A stretch of 64,000 nt of DNA from Clostridium neonatale (lineage in GTDB: Bacteria > Bacillota > Clostridia > Clostridiales > Clostridiaceae). Below, piece after piece: positions 45,983 through 55,983 of the stretch. The number at the start of each line of letters is the position of its first letter. The first letter of the stretch is position 1. The translations under genes were made by a program, and so were the position numbers. The DNA lies in contig NZ_LN890326.1 of the NCBI RefSeq assembly GCF_001458595.1, forward strand, positions 86,753 to 150,752, given 5' to 3'. Under the pieces are notes generated by a model that saw only the letters and a list, made by a program, of their open reading frames with translations, was not told where the DNA came from and made no database searches.

Positions 45983-48241
45983 TTATAGATGCCAAATATC
46001 TTCATTATATTGTGCAATTGTTCTATCTGAAGAGAAGAATCCAGCCTTACTAATATTTATTAATACTTTCTTATTCCAAGTTTCTCTATCTTCATAATCT
46101 TTAAACGCAATATCTTTAACTCTAATATAGTCTTCAACATCAAGTAATGTCATAAACCAGTCTTTATTTATTAATTCTTGATGAAGTCTTGTTAAGTTTT
46201 CTTTATCTCCAACTTTAATCATTTCATCGCTTACTATAAAATCTACTAATTTCTTAATTTCAGATTTTTCATAGAATTTTTTAGAAACATAATCAGCTTT
46301 CTTATAGTGTTCTATTACTGATTCTGGAGATTCACCAAAGATATATATATTTTCATCTCCAACTAATTGATGTATTTCAACATTTGCTCCATCTTCTGTT
46401 CCAAGTGTTAATGCACCATTTAACATAAACTTCATATTACCAGTACCTGATGCTTCTTTAGATGCAAGTGAAATTTGTTCTGATATATCACAAGCTGGTA
46501 TTAATTTAGATGCCTTAGTTACATTATAGTTTTCAACCATAACTACATTTAAGTACTTATTAACTTCAGAATCATTATTAATTATCTCTTGTAAGCAAAG
46601 TATTGTATGAATAATATCTTGTGCAATTATATAAGCCGGTGCAGCCTTTGCTCCAAATATCATTGTGATTGGAGTAGTTGGTACCTTACCACTCTTTATC
46701 TCTAAATATTTATTTATGATGTATAAGACATTCATTTGTTGTCTCTTGTACTCATGAAGTCTCTTAATTTGGATATCAAATATAGAGTTTTCATTTATTT
46801 CTAAACCTTGAGTTTTATTTAAATAATTCTTTAGTTCAATTTTATTATGTTTTTTAATTTCACCAAGTTTATTTAATACATCTTTATTATCCACAAACTT
46901 AGCTAATTCTTCTAATTTATCTGCATCTTTTTTGTATCCATCACCAATAAGTTCAGTAATATAGTCAGCTAATTCATTATTACAATGTAATAACCATCTT
47001 CTGAATGTTATACCATTAGTCTTATTATTGAATTTTTCTGGATATATATCATAGAATGGTTTTAATTCTTCTTCTTTTAATATATCTGTATGAAGAGCAG
47101 CAACACCATTTACGCTGTATCCATAGTGAATATCCATATGAGCCATATGAACTCTTCTTTCATTATCTATAATATATACTTTTTCATCATTATATTTAGC
47201 TTTAACTTTATTATCTAATTCTCTTATTATTGGCATTAATTGTGGAACTGCTTTTTCTAAATAATCTATTGGCCATTTTTCTAAAGCTTCTGCTAATATT
47301 GTATGGTTAGTATAAGCACAAGTTTTAGTAACTATTTCAATAGCTTCATCCATTCCAATTCCTTTTTCACCTAATAATCTTATTAATTCAGGAATAACCA
47401 TTGATGGATGTGTATCATTGATTTGTACTGCTACGTGTTCATGTAATTTATGAAGATCATATCCATTTTCTTCTGCCTCAAATAAAATTAATTGAGCAGC
47501 ATTACTTACCATGAAGTATTGTTGATAAACTCTTAGTATTCTTCCAGCATCATCACTATCATCTGGATATAAGAATAACGTTAAGTTCTTTTCAATATCA
47601 GTCTTATCAAAATCAATTCCTTCTGTAACCAAAGATTCATCTACTGTATCAATATCAAATAATCTTAATTTGTTACAAGGCTTGTCATATCCTGTTACAT
47701 CAATATCATAAAGAGTTGATTTAACTTTGAATCCACCAAATGGAACTTCAAATTTAATATCTGTTTTATTTAACCAGCTTTCATCTGTAAGCCATGGATT
47801 TTTAACTGCTTTTTGTTTATTATCTACAAATTTTTGTTCAAATAGTCCAAAATGATAATTAAGGCCTACCCCATCTCCATTTAAACCTAATGTTGCAATG
47901 GAATCTAAGAAACATGCTGCAAGTCTTCCTAATCCACCATTTCCTAGAGAAGGTTCTAATTCCATTTCTTCAACTTCAGTTAAGTCCTTACCATTTTCAT
48001 CTAATACTTTTTTCACTTCATCATAAAGACCTAAGTTAATTAGATTATTAGATAATAATTTACCTATTAGGAATTCTGCTGAAATGTAATATAATTTCTT
48101 TTTTCCTTTATTTGTTCCCTTTGCTTTTTCAGTTGATTTTGTTAATTGTAATAATGCTGAATAAATTTCTTCGTTAGTAGCTTCTTTAATAGTTTTTGAA
48201 AATTTCTTTTCTAAGATTTCATTCAAATTCTTTTCTACCAT
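45983..48241 (-). CDS. glgP: Glycogen/maltodextrin phosphorylase
   Basis: The 752-aa GT35 enzyme releases glucose-1-phosphate from alpha-1,4-glucans. The PLP-lysine motif is [20 protein letters not shown], and [16 protein letters not shown] and [16 protein letters not shown] are conserved. It is shorter than typical ~810-aa forms because of a compact N-terminus. Two ATGs lie in frame at the start; GGAG is 8 nt before the second (48239-48241), which is chosen. It is not in a glg operon here, but amylase genes are within 8 kb. A cre-like site lies upstream. Confidence 0.94.
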   Translation of the reverse strand: MVEKNLNEILEKKFSKTIKEATNEEIYSALLQLTKSTEKAKGTNKGKKKLYYISAEFLIGKLLSNNLINLGLYDEVKKVLDENGKDLTEVEEMELEPSLGNGGLGRLAACFLDSIATLGLNGDGVGLNYHFGLFEQKFVDNKQKAVKNPWLTDESWLNKTDIKFEVPFGGFKVKSTLYDIDVTGYDKPCNKLRLFDIDTVDESLVTEGIDFDKTDIEKNLTLFLYPDDSDDAGRILRVYQQYFMVSNAAQLILFEAEENGYDLHKLHEHVAVQINDTHPSMVIPELIRLLGEKGIGMDEAIEIVTKTCAYTNHTILAEALEKWPIDYLEKAVPQLMPIIRELDNKVKAKYNDEKVYIIDNERRVHMAHMDIHYGYSVNGVAALHTDILKEEELKPFYDIYPEKFNNKTNGITFRRWLLHCNNELADYITELIGDGYKKDADKLEELAKFVDNKDVLNKLGEIKKHNKIELKNYLNKTQGLEINENSIFDIQIKRLHEYKRQQMNVLYIINKYLEIKSGKVPTTPITMIFGAKAAPAYIIAQDIIHTILCLQEIINNDSEVNKYLNVVMVENYNVTKASKLIPACDISEQISLASKEASGTGNMKFMLNGALTLGTEDGANVEIHQLVGDENIYIFGESPESVIEHYKKADYVSKKFYEKSEIKKLVDFIVSDEMIKVGDKENLTRLHQELINKDWFMTLLDVEDYIRVKDIAFKDYEDRETWNKKVLINISKAGFFSSDRTIAQYNEDIWHL

Positions 48242-48293
48242 ATTCATATCTCCTATTCATATAATTTTATATTTAGGTTATTATATTCTTTAA

Positions 48294-48307
48294 TGAAAAC
48301 GCTTGCG
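48294..48307 (-). promoter_or_regulatory. Candidate CcpA cre site upstream of glgP
   Basis: TGAAAACGCTTGCG matches the cre consensus TGWAANCGNTNWCA at 12 of 14 positions and lies 53 bp before the glgP start codon. Confidence 0.4.
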
Positions 48308-48436
48308 TTGATTTATATTTATTTTATCAAGTTTTTCAAACCTACTTTTGTACATTTCTCTTTTTTTTTGTACATTTATTATATAACTTTTTTATTTTTT
48401 ATTTTCTTGTATAATCAATAAAAATTTATGAAACAA

Positions 48437-48472
48437 AAAAACATCCAAATCATATATGATTTGAATGTTTTT
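48437..48472 (-). terminator. Terminator of the sppA-RDD operon
   Basis: AAAAACATCCAAATCAT pairs with ATGATTTGAATGTTTTT (one mismatch), 5 bp after the RDD stop codon. Confidence 0.8.
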
Positions 48473-48476
48473 GAAT

Positions 48477-49082
48477 TTATTCTTCATTTTCTTTTTGTTT
48501 TTCTTCACTAGGCTTCCATTCATCATTGTTATCTGAATTCAGTAGTTCTTCTGATGCTAGTTCTGGTTTTATTTCTGTTTGTTGAACTTCTAAATTTCCA
48601 CATACATTATTTATATTTAATTCATTATCAAAATTATATATAACAAAAGTATCACATAGTATATCATGCAACCCACGCTTTTTTGAATCAACAGCAATCA
48701 TTATATACCCTATAAAGATTATTAACCCACTTAAATATCTACCAATACTTTCACGATAAATCACATCGACTAAAGATAGTTTTTCTCTATTTTGTTTTAT
48801 AACCTTAATTTTTAAAGCCTTTTTTCCTAAAGTGGCTCCATAAAAATAAGTCATTAAAACAAAATATACTAATGATAGCAAATACAATATTATATCAACT
48901 GCTGAAAATTTAAATAATATTGGTTTACCAATAAATATATCTGGATTTATTATAGATATAAAAAAGTAGGGTATCTTTATTACTAATAAAGCTAGACCAA
49001 CAAGTATGCAGTCAATGATATATGCTGCTAATCTTACAAAAAAGCCAGCATATAATGTATTCTCATTATTCTGGTTTAGCAT
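48477..49082 (-). CDS. RDD family membrane protein
   Basis: The 201-aa protein has four hydrophobic segments (~15-35, ~62-82, ~115-133 and a shorter one). The family's Arg-Asp positions appear in AGFFVRLAAYIIDCIL and KKRGLHDILCDTFVI, followed by an acidic cytoplasmic tail rich in Glu. RDD proteins are of mixed or unknown function, some acting as Na+/H+ exchangers. Its start lies 17 bp inside the end of sppA, so the genes are translationally coupled. Confidence 0.85.
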   Translation of the reverse strand: MLNQNNENTLYAGFFVRLAAYIIDCILVGLALLVIKIPYFFISIINPDIFIGKPILFKFSAVDIILYLLSLVYFVLMTYFYGATLGKKALKIKVIKQNREKLSLVDVIYRESIGRYLSGLIIFIGYIMIAVDSKKRGLHDILCDTFVIYNFDNELNINNVCGNLEVQQTEIKPELASEELLNSDNNDEWKPSEEKQKENEE

Positions 49083-50070
49083 AGTACATCAATCCTCCAT
49101 TACCCTGTTTTTCCAAATATTCAGATATTACTTGTGCATCTGACTTAGATTTTAAATCTCCAACTTTTGAGAAAAGTGATGCAAAAATATTTTCTTGTTG
49201 TTCTGGAGTATATATTGTTATATCTTCACCTATAGCATCCATCATAGCCTTTTTCATATTTTCATAAGTATCGATATTATCAATTAAACCTAGATTTAAA
49301 GCTTGCTTTGCAGTGTAAATTCTTCCATCAGCAATAGGCTTAACTGTATTTATATCCATGTTTCTTCCTTCTGCCACAATACTAGTAAATTGTTCATAAG
49401 ACTCATCAACCATACCTTGAAGTATTTTGCGTTGTTCATCTGTCATCTCCAACCCACTTGATCCAATAGCCTTATTAGGACCACTTGTTATATCTATTTC
49501 TTGAATTCCAAGCTTATCATATAATCCCTTAACATTAGTCAATGACATTATGACACCAATAGATCCTGTCCACGTATTCCTATTGGCATATATTTTATCA
49601 GATGCCATAGATATATAATATCCACCTGAGCAAGCTCGTGATCCCATGTAAGTCCATATAGGTCGTCCTGTTTCTTCTTTATATTCTTTTAATTTAAGAT
49701 AAAGTTCATCACTTTCGTAAACTCCACCACCCGGGCTATTTACATATAAAATAATTCCTTTATTATTTGGCGCATCAATCATAGAATCAATATAATTTAA
49801 TGTACGTTCATGATTATATGAAGCAGGAGTTGAAAATAATCCTTGTGATTCTGATGTATTCATTATAGTTCCTTCTACATCTACTACCCCAACAAAATCT
49901 TCTGATGGCAAAGACACATCATTAGTAGTAAGCATAGATTCTATTGATTCCTTAGCTTCATTTTTACTAGCAATGCTATTAGCTAATGTATTTGTAAATA
50001 CACTTATTGCTCCAACAAAGGCAAACACTGCACCTGCCACAACTAGTCCTATTATTTGTTTTTTATTCAT
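49066..50070 (-). CDS. sppA: Signal peptide peptidase SppA, 36K type
   Basis: The 334-aa membrane-anchored serine protease degrades leftover signal peptides. One N-terminal helix (~5-25) precedes an S49 domain with NSPGGGVYESDELYL, ACSGGYYISMASDKIYA and TGSIGVIM, which holds the catalytic Ser region. It is the short single-domain form usual in Gram-positives. GGAGGG before the ATG at 50068-50070 is used, and a 9-codon extension rejected. It overlaps the downstream RDD gene by 17 bp, forming a two-gene operon. Confidence 0.92.
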   Translation of the reverse strand: MNKKQIIGLVVAGAVFAFVGAISVFTNTLANSIASKNEAKESIESMLTTNDVSLPSEDFVGVVDVEGTIMNTSESQGLFSTPASYNHERTLNYIDSMIDAPNNKGIILYVNSPGGGVYESDELYLKLKEYKEETGRPIWTYMGSRACSGGYYISMASDKIYANRNTWTGSIGVIMSLTNVKGLYDKLGIQEIDITSGPNKAIGSSGLEMTDEQRKILQGMVDESYEQFTSIVAEGRNMDINTVKPIADGRIYTAKQALNLGLIDNIDTYENMKKAMMDAIGEDITIYTPEQQENIFASLFSKVGDLKSKSDAQVISEYLEKQGNGGLMYYAKPE

Positions 50071-50303
50071 TAATAAATTTCCCTCCATTAAATCCATCTA
50101 CTATTCCTATACTAATAAGTATACTAAATATAATATTATAATTATATATTATTAATCTTAAATACTTCTTAAAATCTAATTTTATTATCATTATTTAATG
50201 AAATTTAAAAAGCTTATAACTGTAACTGAACTATAATCCATATATAATTTTATAGTATACTCATTATTATAAATGCGTACATTCTAATCTTTAACTTACT
50301 AAA

Positions 50304-50333
50304 AAGTGTAGCCATAATATTATGGCTACACTT
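50304..50333 (-). terminator. cadA terminator
   Basis: An uninterrupted palindrome AAGTGTAGCCATAA / TTATGGCTACACTT is followed by a T-rich tract on the minus strand, 14 bp after the cadA-type stop. Confidence 0.9.
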
Positions 50334-50346
50334 AAAATTAATAAAT

Positions 50347-52776
50347 TTACATATTTTCTACTTTCATAGCTCTCATAGCATTTAAAACTGCAAGAAGCGC
50401 TACTCCAACATCTCCAAATACAGCTTCCCACATAGTCCCCATTCCAATTGCTACAAGTCCTAATATTATAATCTTTACACCTAAAGCAAAAACTATATTT
50501 TGCATTACTATACTTCTTGTTTTCTTTGCTATTTTTATAGCAGAGGCAATTTTTGAAGGCTCATCTGTCATTATAACTACATCAGCAGCTTCAATTGCAG
50601 CATCTGAACCAACACCGCCCATTGCTATTCCTATATCTGCTCTAGCTAAAACTGGAGCATCATTAATTCCATCTCCTACAAATACAATCTTGCCTTTAGG
50701 TGATTTTTCTTTAAATAATAATTCTAATTTTTCAACTTTTTGATCTGGTAATAATTCAGCATAAACTTCATCTAATCTTAATTCCTTAGCAATTTTACTT
50801 CCAACTTTTTCATTATCACCTGTAAGCATTACTGTTTTCTTAACACCTATAGCTTTTAAATCCTTTATTGCCTTTGCTGAATCTTCTTTTAATTCATCTG
50901 AAATAACTATATAACCTGCATATTTTTTATCTATTGCAACATGAACTAAAGTACCTATTGTTTCCACTTGTTTATAAGGTATATTTTCTCTATTCATTAA
51001 TTTATAGTTACCAGCAAGCACCTCTTTACCATCAATAATAACCTTAACACCATGACCTGATATTTCTTCATAATTCTCAATTTTATATTTATCTATTTCT
51101 TTACCATAAGCCTTTAATATTGAAGCTCCTATTGGATGATTAGAGTAATTTTCTGCATAAGCTGCATAAGCTATAAGTTCATCTTTTGAAATATTATTTT
51201 CTGAATTTATTTCTGTTACTTTAAATATACCTTTTGTAAGTGTTCCAGTTTTATCGAACACAACCATCTCAACATCATTTAATGCTTCAAGATAATTGCC
51301 ACCTTTAACAAGTATTCCATTCTTTGATGCTCCTCCTATTCCTCCAAAGAATCCAAGAGGTATAGATACAACTAAAGCACATGGACATGATACAACTAAA
51401 AATGATAATGCCCTGTAAACCCAATCTGAAAATGTTGCACCTTCTATGAAAAGTGGTGGAATTATAGCTAATGCTAATGCTGCAAAAACAACAGTTGGTG
51501 TATAATATCTAGCAAATTTTGTTATAAAATTCTCTGTTGGAGCTTTTTTGCTGCTTGCATTTTGGACTAAGTCTAATATTTTTGCAACAGTAGAATCTCC
51601 AAATTCTTTTTCAACTTCTATAGTTAAAAGTCCATTTTTATTAATAACTCCACTTAAAATACTATCTCCTCTTCCTACTTCTCTAGGAACACTTTCACCA
51701 GTTAATGCAGCAGTATCTACCATGGAACTTCCCTCAATCACCTTACCATCTAATGGTACCTTTTCACCTGGCTTTACTACTATAATATCTCCAATGCTGA
51801 CTTCTTCTGGATCTACTTTTTTAATGTCACCATTTATCTTTAAGTTAGCAAAGTCTGGTCTGATATCCATAAGAGCTGAAATAGATTTTCTAGAACGATT
51901 AACAGCCATATCTTGAAACATCTCTCCTACTTGATAGAAAAGCATAACTGCTACACCTTCTGGATATTCACCTATAGCAAAAGCACCAATAGTTGCTATA
52001 CCCATTAAGAAGTTTTCATCAAACACTTGACCTCTGCGTATATTTCGTAAAGCACCTAAAACTACCTCTCCACCTACAAGGACATAACTTATTAAATACA
52101 ATACTAATTCTATTGAATTAGAAAATTTCATTACAGTTGCTATTCCAAAAATCAAAGCACCTATAATTAATCTAATAATCTCTTCTTTATTATTTTCCTC
52201 TTCAACTTCTTCATTTTTACTTTTTGATTGACTATCTTTACTATCAATAACAACTACATTGACATCTGGTTCAATCCTTTTAACTATATCCTTAACCTCA
52301 TCAATAATATCACTTTGTTTTGAAGAATCTTCTATCTCCATGATTAGTTTTGTTGATATAAAGTCTACTATGGCAGATTTTACTCCATCTATATTATTTG
52401 ACTCTCTTTCAATTTTTGCTGCACAGTTACCGCAGCATAATCCTTCAAGTAAAATCTCTTTTTTTAATATCTTATCATTAATCTTTTCCCTAACCTTTAC
52501 CTTACTCTCAATATTGGTAACAACATTAATCACAGATTTTATCAAGTCTTCTACTTTATTAACTTCTTTTATTTCTAATGTTAAAGTTTTTGTCATAAAA
52601 TTTACATTAGCATAATGAATTCCATCTAATCCATTTACCTTTTCTTCTATTTTAGATGCACAGTGTGCACATCCAAGGCCTTCTAAAATAAATTCTTTTT
52701 TTACTGGTGTCTGGTCATTTTTATTTCTCAATTTAGCATTAATAGGACTATTTACTGTTTTTATATTACTTGCCAT
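50347..52776 (-). CDS. cadA: P1B-type heavy-metal ATPase (Cd/Zn/Pb efflux), CadA type
   Basis: The 809-aa pump has two N-terminal metal-binding HMA domains (GLGCAHCAS ~35 and LCCGNCAAK ~113). The membrane metal site CPC (VSCPCALVVS, ~462), DKTGTLTKG (~505) and GDGINDAPVLARADIG follow. The CPC motif and the C-terminal AADVVIMTD helix pattern point to Zn2+/Cd2+/Pb2+ rather than copper. It is 25 bp downstream of an ArsR/CadC repressor, in one operon with a recognisable operator. Two HMA domains, instead of one, is a mild departure from the S. aureus form. Confidence 0.93.
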   Translation of the reverse strand: MASNIKTVNSPINAKLRNKNDQTPVKKEFILEGLGCAHCASKIEEKVNGLDGIHYANVNFMTKTLTLEIKEVNKVEDLIKSVINVVTNIESKVKVREKINDKILKKEILLEGLCCGNCAAKIERESNNIDGVKSAIVDFISTKLIMEIEDSSKQSDIIDEVKDIVKRIEPDVNVVVIDSKDSQSKSKNEEVEEENNKEEIIRLIIGALIFGIATVMKFSNSIELVLYLISYVLVGGEVVLGALRNIRRGQVFDENFLMGIATIGAFAIGEYPEGVAVMLFYQVGEMFQDMAVNRSRKSISALMDIRPDFANLKINGDIKKVDPEEVSIGDIIVVKPGEKVPLDGKVIEGSSMVDTAALTGESVPREVGRGDSILSGVINKNGLLTIEVEKEFGDSTVAKILDLVQNASSKKAPTENFITKFARYYTPTVVFAALALAIIPPLFIEGATFSDWVYRALSFLVVSCPCALVVSIPLGFFGGIGGASKNGILVKGGNYLEALNDVEMVVFDKTGTLTKGIFKVTEINSENNISKDELIAYAAYAENYSNHPIGASILKAYGKEIDKYKIENYEEISGHGVKVIIDGKEVLAGNYKLMNRENIPYKQVETIGTLVHVAIDKKYAGYIVISDELKEDSAKAIKDLKAIGVKKTVMLTGDNEKVGSKIAKELRLDEVYAELLPDQKVEKLELLFKEKSPKGKIVFVGDGINDAPVLARADIGIAMGGVGSDAAIEAADVVIMTDEPSKIASAIKIAKKTRSIVMQNIVFALGVKIIILGLVAIGMGTMWEAVFGDVGVALLAVLNAMRAMKVENM

Positions 52777-52801
52777 AATTCTTTCACCCCCAAATTTAAT
52801 A

Positions 52802-53164
52802 CTAATTTCTTTCTGATATATGAATCAGACCTTGATCAAAAATACTTTTAACATGTTCATCATCTAGTGAGTAGTAAACTACTTTACCTTCTTTTTTATA
52901 TTTTACTAATCTCGCTTGTTTTAAAACTCTTAATTGATGTGAAATAGCTGATTGAGTCATTCCCAAAAGAGCTGCTATATCACAAACACACATTTCTGCT
53001 TCAAATAGTGCACATAATATTTTTATTCTTGTTGAATCTCCAAGAACTTTAAATAAATCAGCTAAATCATAAAGAGTTTCTTCCTCTGGTATAGATTTCT
53101 TAACTTTACTTACTATATCTTCATGGATTATAGTACAATTACAAACTTCTATATTATCATTCAT
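52802..53164 (-). CDS. cadC: ArsR family metal-sensing repressor (CadC/SmtB type)
   Basis: The 120-aa winged-helix repressor carries the DNA-binding helix segment MTQSAISHQLRVLK. Metal-ligand cysteines occur in the CadC alpha3N pattern: CNC near the N-terminus and CVCD in helix 3. It should release DNA on binding Cd, Pb or Zn and thereby derepress cadA. The frame is open to 53242, but that extension runs through the operator. AAAAGAGTGAT precedes the ATG at 53162-53164, which I take as the start. Confidence 0.9.
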   Translation of the reverse strand: MNDNIEVCNCTIIHEDIVSKVKKSIPEEETLYDLADLFKVLGDSTRIKILCALFEAEMCVCDIAALLGMTQSAISHQLRVLKQARLVKYKKEGKVVYYSLDDEHVKSIFDQGLIHISERN

Positions 53165-53185
53165 ATCTATCACTCTTTTCATTTG

Positions 53186-53211
53186 AATATATGAATATCT
53201 ATTCATATATT
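53186..53211 (-). promoter_or_regulatory. CadC/SmtB-family 12-2-12 operator
   Basis: AATATATGAATA and TATTCATATATT form a perfect 12-bp inverted repeat with a 2-nt centre, the classical operator layout for CadC, SmtB and CzrA. It lies 22 bp upstream of the chosen repressor start. The rest of the 53165-53496 gap is AT-rich sequence and the glmS terminator. Confidence 0.9.
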
Positions 53212-53406
53212 TATTATATGCATTATAATTATATTTTGTCAATAATAACCGAATTTTATTTTCAAGTTTTCAAATAAAAATTATACTTATAATACTTGTT
53301 ATGTTTTATAACATATATAACAATGATGAGTCTTATATTTTATTAGCTATAATTAATACACAGCTTTAAATTCATTTTTGATTCACTTCCTTTAACTATA
53401 TAAAAA

Positions 53407-53452
53407 ATAAGACATAGAGTATCAGATATATTCTGTACTACTCTATGTCTTA
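53407..53452 (-). terminator. glmS terminator
   Basis: TAAGACATAGAGTA pairs with TACTCTATGTCTTA, with an inner loop, 44 bp after the glmS stop codon. Confidence 0.82.
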
Positions 53453-53496
53453 TATATTTATACATACTTATTTTTAAACAAATTTATTATTTATCT

Positions 53497-55323
53497 TTAT
53501 TCTACTGTAACGCTTTTGGCTAGATTACGAGGTTTATCAATATCGCAGCCTTTAAATTTAGCGATATAGTAAGATAATAATTGAAGAACTGCAACTCCAA
53601 GCACTGGTGCAAATATATCTATAGTTCTTGGAATATAAATAACTTCATCTAGAACTTCTTCCACACCTTTAGTTCCTTCATAGCAAACTCCTACTACTTT
53701 AGCTCCTCTAGCTTTAATTTCAACAATATTGCTTATCATTTTTTCTTTTAAAGCTTCTTGAGTTAATAATGTTACTACCTTAGTGCCTTCTTCTATTAAA
53801 GCTATTGGGCCATGCTTTAATTCTCCACCCGCGTATGCTTCAGAATGAATATATGATATTTCTTTTAGCTTAAGTGATCCTTCAAGTGCTAATGCATAAT
53901 CAAGACCTCTTCCTAAATAAAACATATCTTTTTCTTCATATAAATTCTTAGCTATATCTTTTATCTTATCTTTATCTTCTAATACTAATTCTACCTTTTC
54001 AGGTAAGTTTAGTAATTCTTCTTTTAACTTATTTATTCTTTCACTCTTAACTCTACCTAATATTTTAGCAAATGTCATTGCCATCATATACATACCAATT
54101 ATTTGAGTAGTGTATGCCTTTGTTGAAGCAACAGATATTTCTGGTCCAGCTAATGTGTATAATACATGATCAGCTTCTCTTGATACTGAACTTCCAACAA
54201 CATTAGTAAGTGCAATTATTGTAGCGCCAATATTTTTGCAGTTTCTCATAGCAGCTAATGTATCTGCTGTTTCTCCAGACTGGCTTATTACAATTACTAA
54301 AGATTTTTCTGTAACTAATGGATTTCTATATCTAAATTCTGAGGCAATATCAACTTCTACAGGTATTCTTGCAAGTGATTCAATTAAATTTTTTCCTACA
54401 AGTCCAGCATGATATGCAGTACCACAAGCCACTATAAATACTCTATCAGTATTTAATAAATCTTCCTTAGTTATTTTTAATTCATCAAGTAAGATTTCAT
54501 TCCCCATAGATACTCTTCCTGCTAAAGTATCTCTTATAGCTCTTGGCTGTTCATGAATTTCTTTTAACATGAAGTCTTCAAATCCACCTTTTTCAGCTGC
54601 ATCTTCACTCCATGTAACATGATATATATCTTTTTTAATTTCATTTCCTTCTGTATCTACAAGCTTAACACCATTCTTATCTATTACAGCTATTTCGAAA
54701 TCCTCTAAAAGATAAACATCTCTAGTATAGCTTAATACAGCAGGTATATCTGATGCTATAAAGGATTCTCCTTTACCTAACCCAACTATTAATGGACATT
54801 CTTTTCTTACTGCTATTAATTTATCAGGTTCATCTTTGCAGATTATTCCTAAAGCATAGCTTCCTTCAAGTCTTTTAAGTGCTTTAGTTACAGCTTCAAA
54901 TAAATCTCCTTCATAATAATAATCAATTAAGTTAGGGATTACTTCTGTATCAGTTTCTGATTTAAAAGTATATCCTTCTCCTTTTAGCCAAGTTCTTAAT
55001 GCTAAATAGTTTTCAATGATACCATTTTGAACTACAGCTATTGTTTCTTTGCTATTTAAATGAGGATGAGAGTTTGCATCTGATGGTGCACCATGAGTTG
55101 CCCATCTTGTATGACCTATACCTATACATCCCTCAACTGGATTTTCCTTTATATTATCTGCTAAATTAGATAATCTTCCTTTAAATTTTCTTACCTCTAA
55201 ATGATCTTTATTAAATACAGCAACACCTGCAGAGTCATATCCTCTGTATTCTAATTTTGATAATCCATTTATTAAAAATGATGTTGCCTTTCCACTTCCT
55301 AAATATCCAACTATTCCGCACAT
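53497..55323 (-). CDS. glmS: Glutamine-fructose-6-phosphate aminotransferase (isomerizing)
   Basis: The 608-aa enzyme makes glucosamine-6-phosphate, the first committed step to UDP-GlcNAc and cell wall. The N-terminal nucleophile is Cys2 (MCGIVGYLG). The glutaminase motif is GHTRWATHG. Two SIS isomerase domains include SQSGETADTLAA and the C-terminal LAKSVTVE with the catalytic tail. Expression is controlled by the glmS ribozyme 300 nt upstream. AGGAAGGAAG precedes the ATG. nagA at the other end of the window runs part of the opposite route. Confidence 0.97.
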   Translation of the reverse strand: MCGIVGYLGSGKATSFLINGLSKLEYRGYDSAGVAVFNKDHLEVRKFKGRLSNLADNIKENPVEGCIGIGHTRWATHGAPSDANSHPHLNSKETIAVVQNGIIENYLALRTWLKGEGYTFKSETDTEVIPNLIDYYYEGDLFEAVTKALKRLEGSYALGIICKDEPDKLIAVRKECPLIVGLGKGESFIASDIPAVLSYTRDVYLLEDFEIAVIDKNGVKLVDTEGNEIKKDIYHVTWSEDAAEKGGFEDFMLKEIHEQPRAIRDTLAGRVSMGNEILLDELKITKEDLLNTDRVFIVACGTAYHAGLVGKNLIESLARIPVEVDIASEFRYRNPLVTEKSLVIVISQSGETADTLAAMRNCKNIGATIIALTNVVGSSVSREADHVLYTLAGPEISVASTKAYTTQIIGMYMMAMTFAKILGRVKSERINKLKEELLNLPEKVELVLEDKDKIKDIAKNLYEEKDMFYLGRGLDYALALEGSLKLKEISYIHSEAYAGGELKHGPIALIEEGTKVVTLLTQEALKEKMISNIVEIKARGAKVVGVCYEGTKGVEEVLDEVIYIPRTIDIFAPVLGVAVLQLLSYYIAKFKGCDIDKPRNLAKSVTVE

Positions 55324-55619
55324 ATTAAATTCTTCCTTCCTTATTTCACAAATTAAGAATGCATTTTAAACATACGAATTACTTGTTCATTAGCTTACTA
55401 AGGAACAAGTGTTAAAAATTCAAGTGTTTAAAAAGTTCCTTTTTCCTAACAAACATATCTAGCTAGGCTTCTTTATTCATAATTTTATCTAAGTCTTAAA
55501 ACTTTATACTAGTAATACCAAAATATTAAAATATCATTGCAAATTACTTTACAATTAATAATCATATTAAATAAAAAAAGGGCATAATAGTCCTAGTACC
55601 TAAAAGCCTTAAACTTTAG

Positions 55620-55763
55620 AAGGTTTTAACACCAGACTGGATTTGTTCTTTAAATCACTTTAAAGGTTTGCCAGCCGTTAACGGTAGTGCTTAATACCGT
55701 GGGGCACCCGCCGAAGTTTCGATAACTCCCCAACCTCGTCAACTTCTTTCGAAGTTCTGGCGC
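55620..55763 (-). ncRNA. glmS ribozyme
   Basis: Read on the minus strand: GCGCCAGAAC at the 5' end, GTTGACGAGG, TTATCGA, TTCGGCGGGTG, a GGTATTAAGCACTACC hairpin, then GGCTGGCAAACC. These are the conserved core elements in order. Self-cleavage should fall between A at 55764 and G at 55763. Glucosamine-6-phosphate activates cleavage and mRNA decay, so GlmS is feedback-limited. The leader 55324-55619 has no further recognised element. Confidence 0.95.
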
Positions 55764-55839
55764 TTTAAATATAGATGCTTTTTAAAACTATCCCTATATA
55801 ATTCCACCTTTCTATTTCTTATTTCACACCCTTTTATAT

Positions 55840-55867
55840 ATTTTATCATATAAATTAGTTTTGTCTA
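55840..55867 (-). promoter_or_regulatory. glmS promoter
   Basis: On the minus strand TAGACA, 16 nt, TAAAAT, about 70 nt before the ribozyme cleavage site. The same boxes and spacing survive in the duplicated copy at 57433-57460, which supports the call. Confidence 0.7.
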
Positions 55868-55931
55868 TAATATATAATATTAAAGTGCTTTTAATTATGT
55901 GATTAATAATAATTTAAGAATTTATCTATAA

Positions 55932-55964
55932 AAATTGCATCCTAAGTTATTTAGGATGCAATTT
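55932..55964 (-). terminator. Terminator of the first TolC-like gene
   Basis: Perfect 14-bp arms AAATTGCATCCTAA and TTAGGATGCAATTT with a 5-nt loop. Confidence 0.88.
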
Positions 55965-55983
55965 AAAATTCATTAAATTTGTA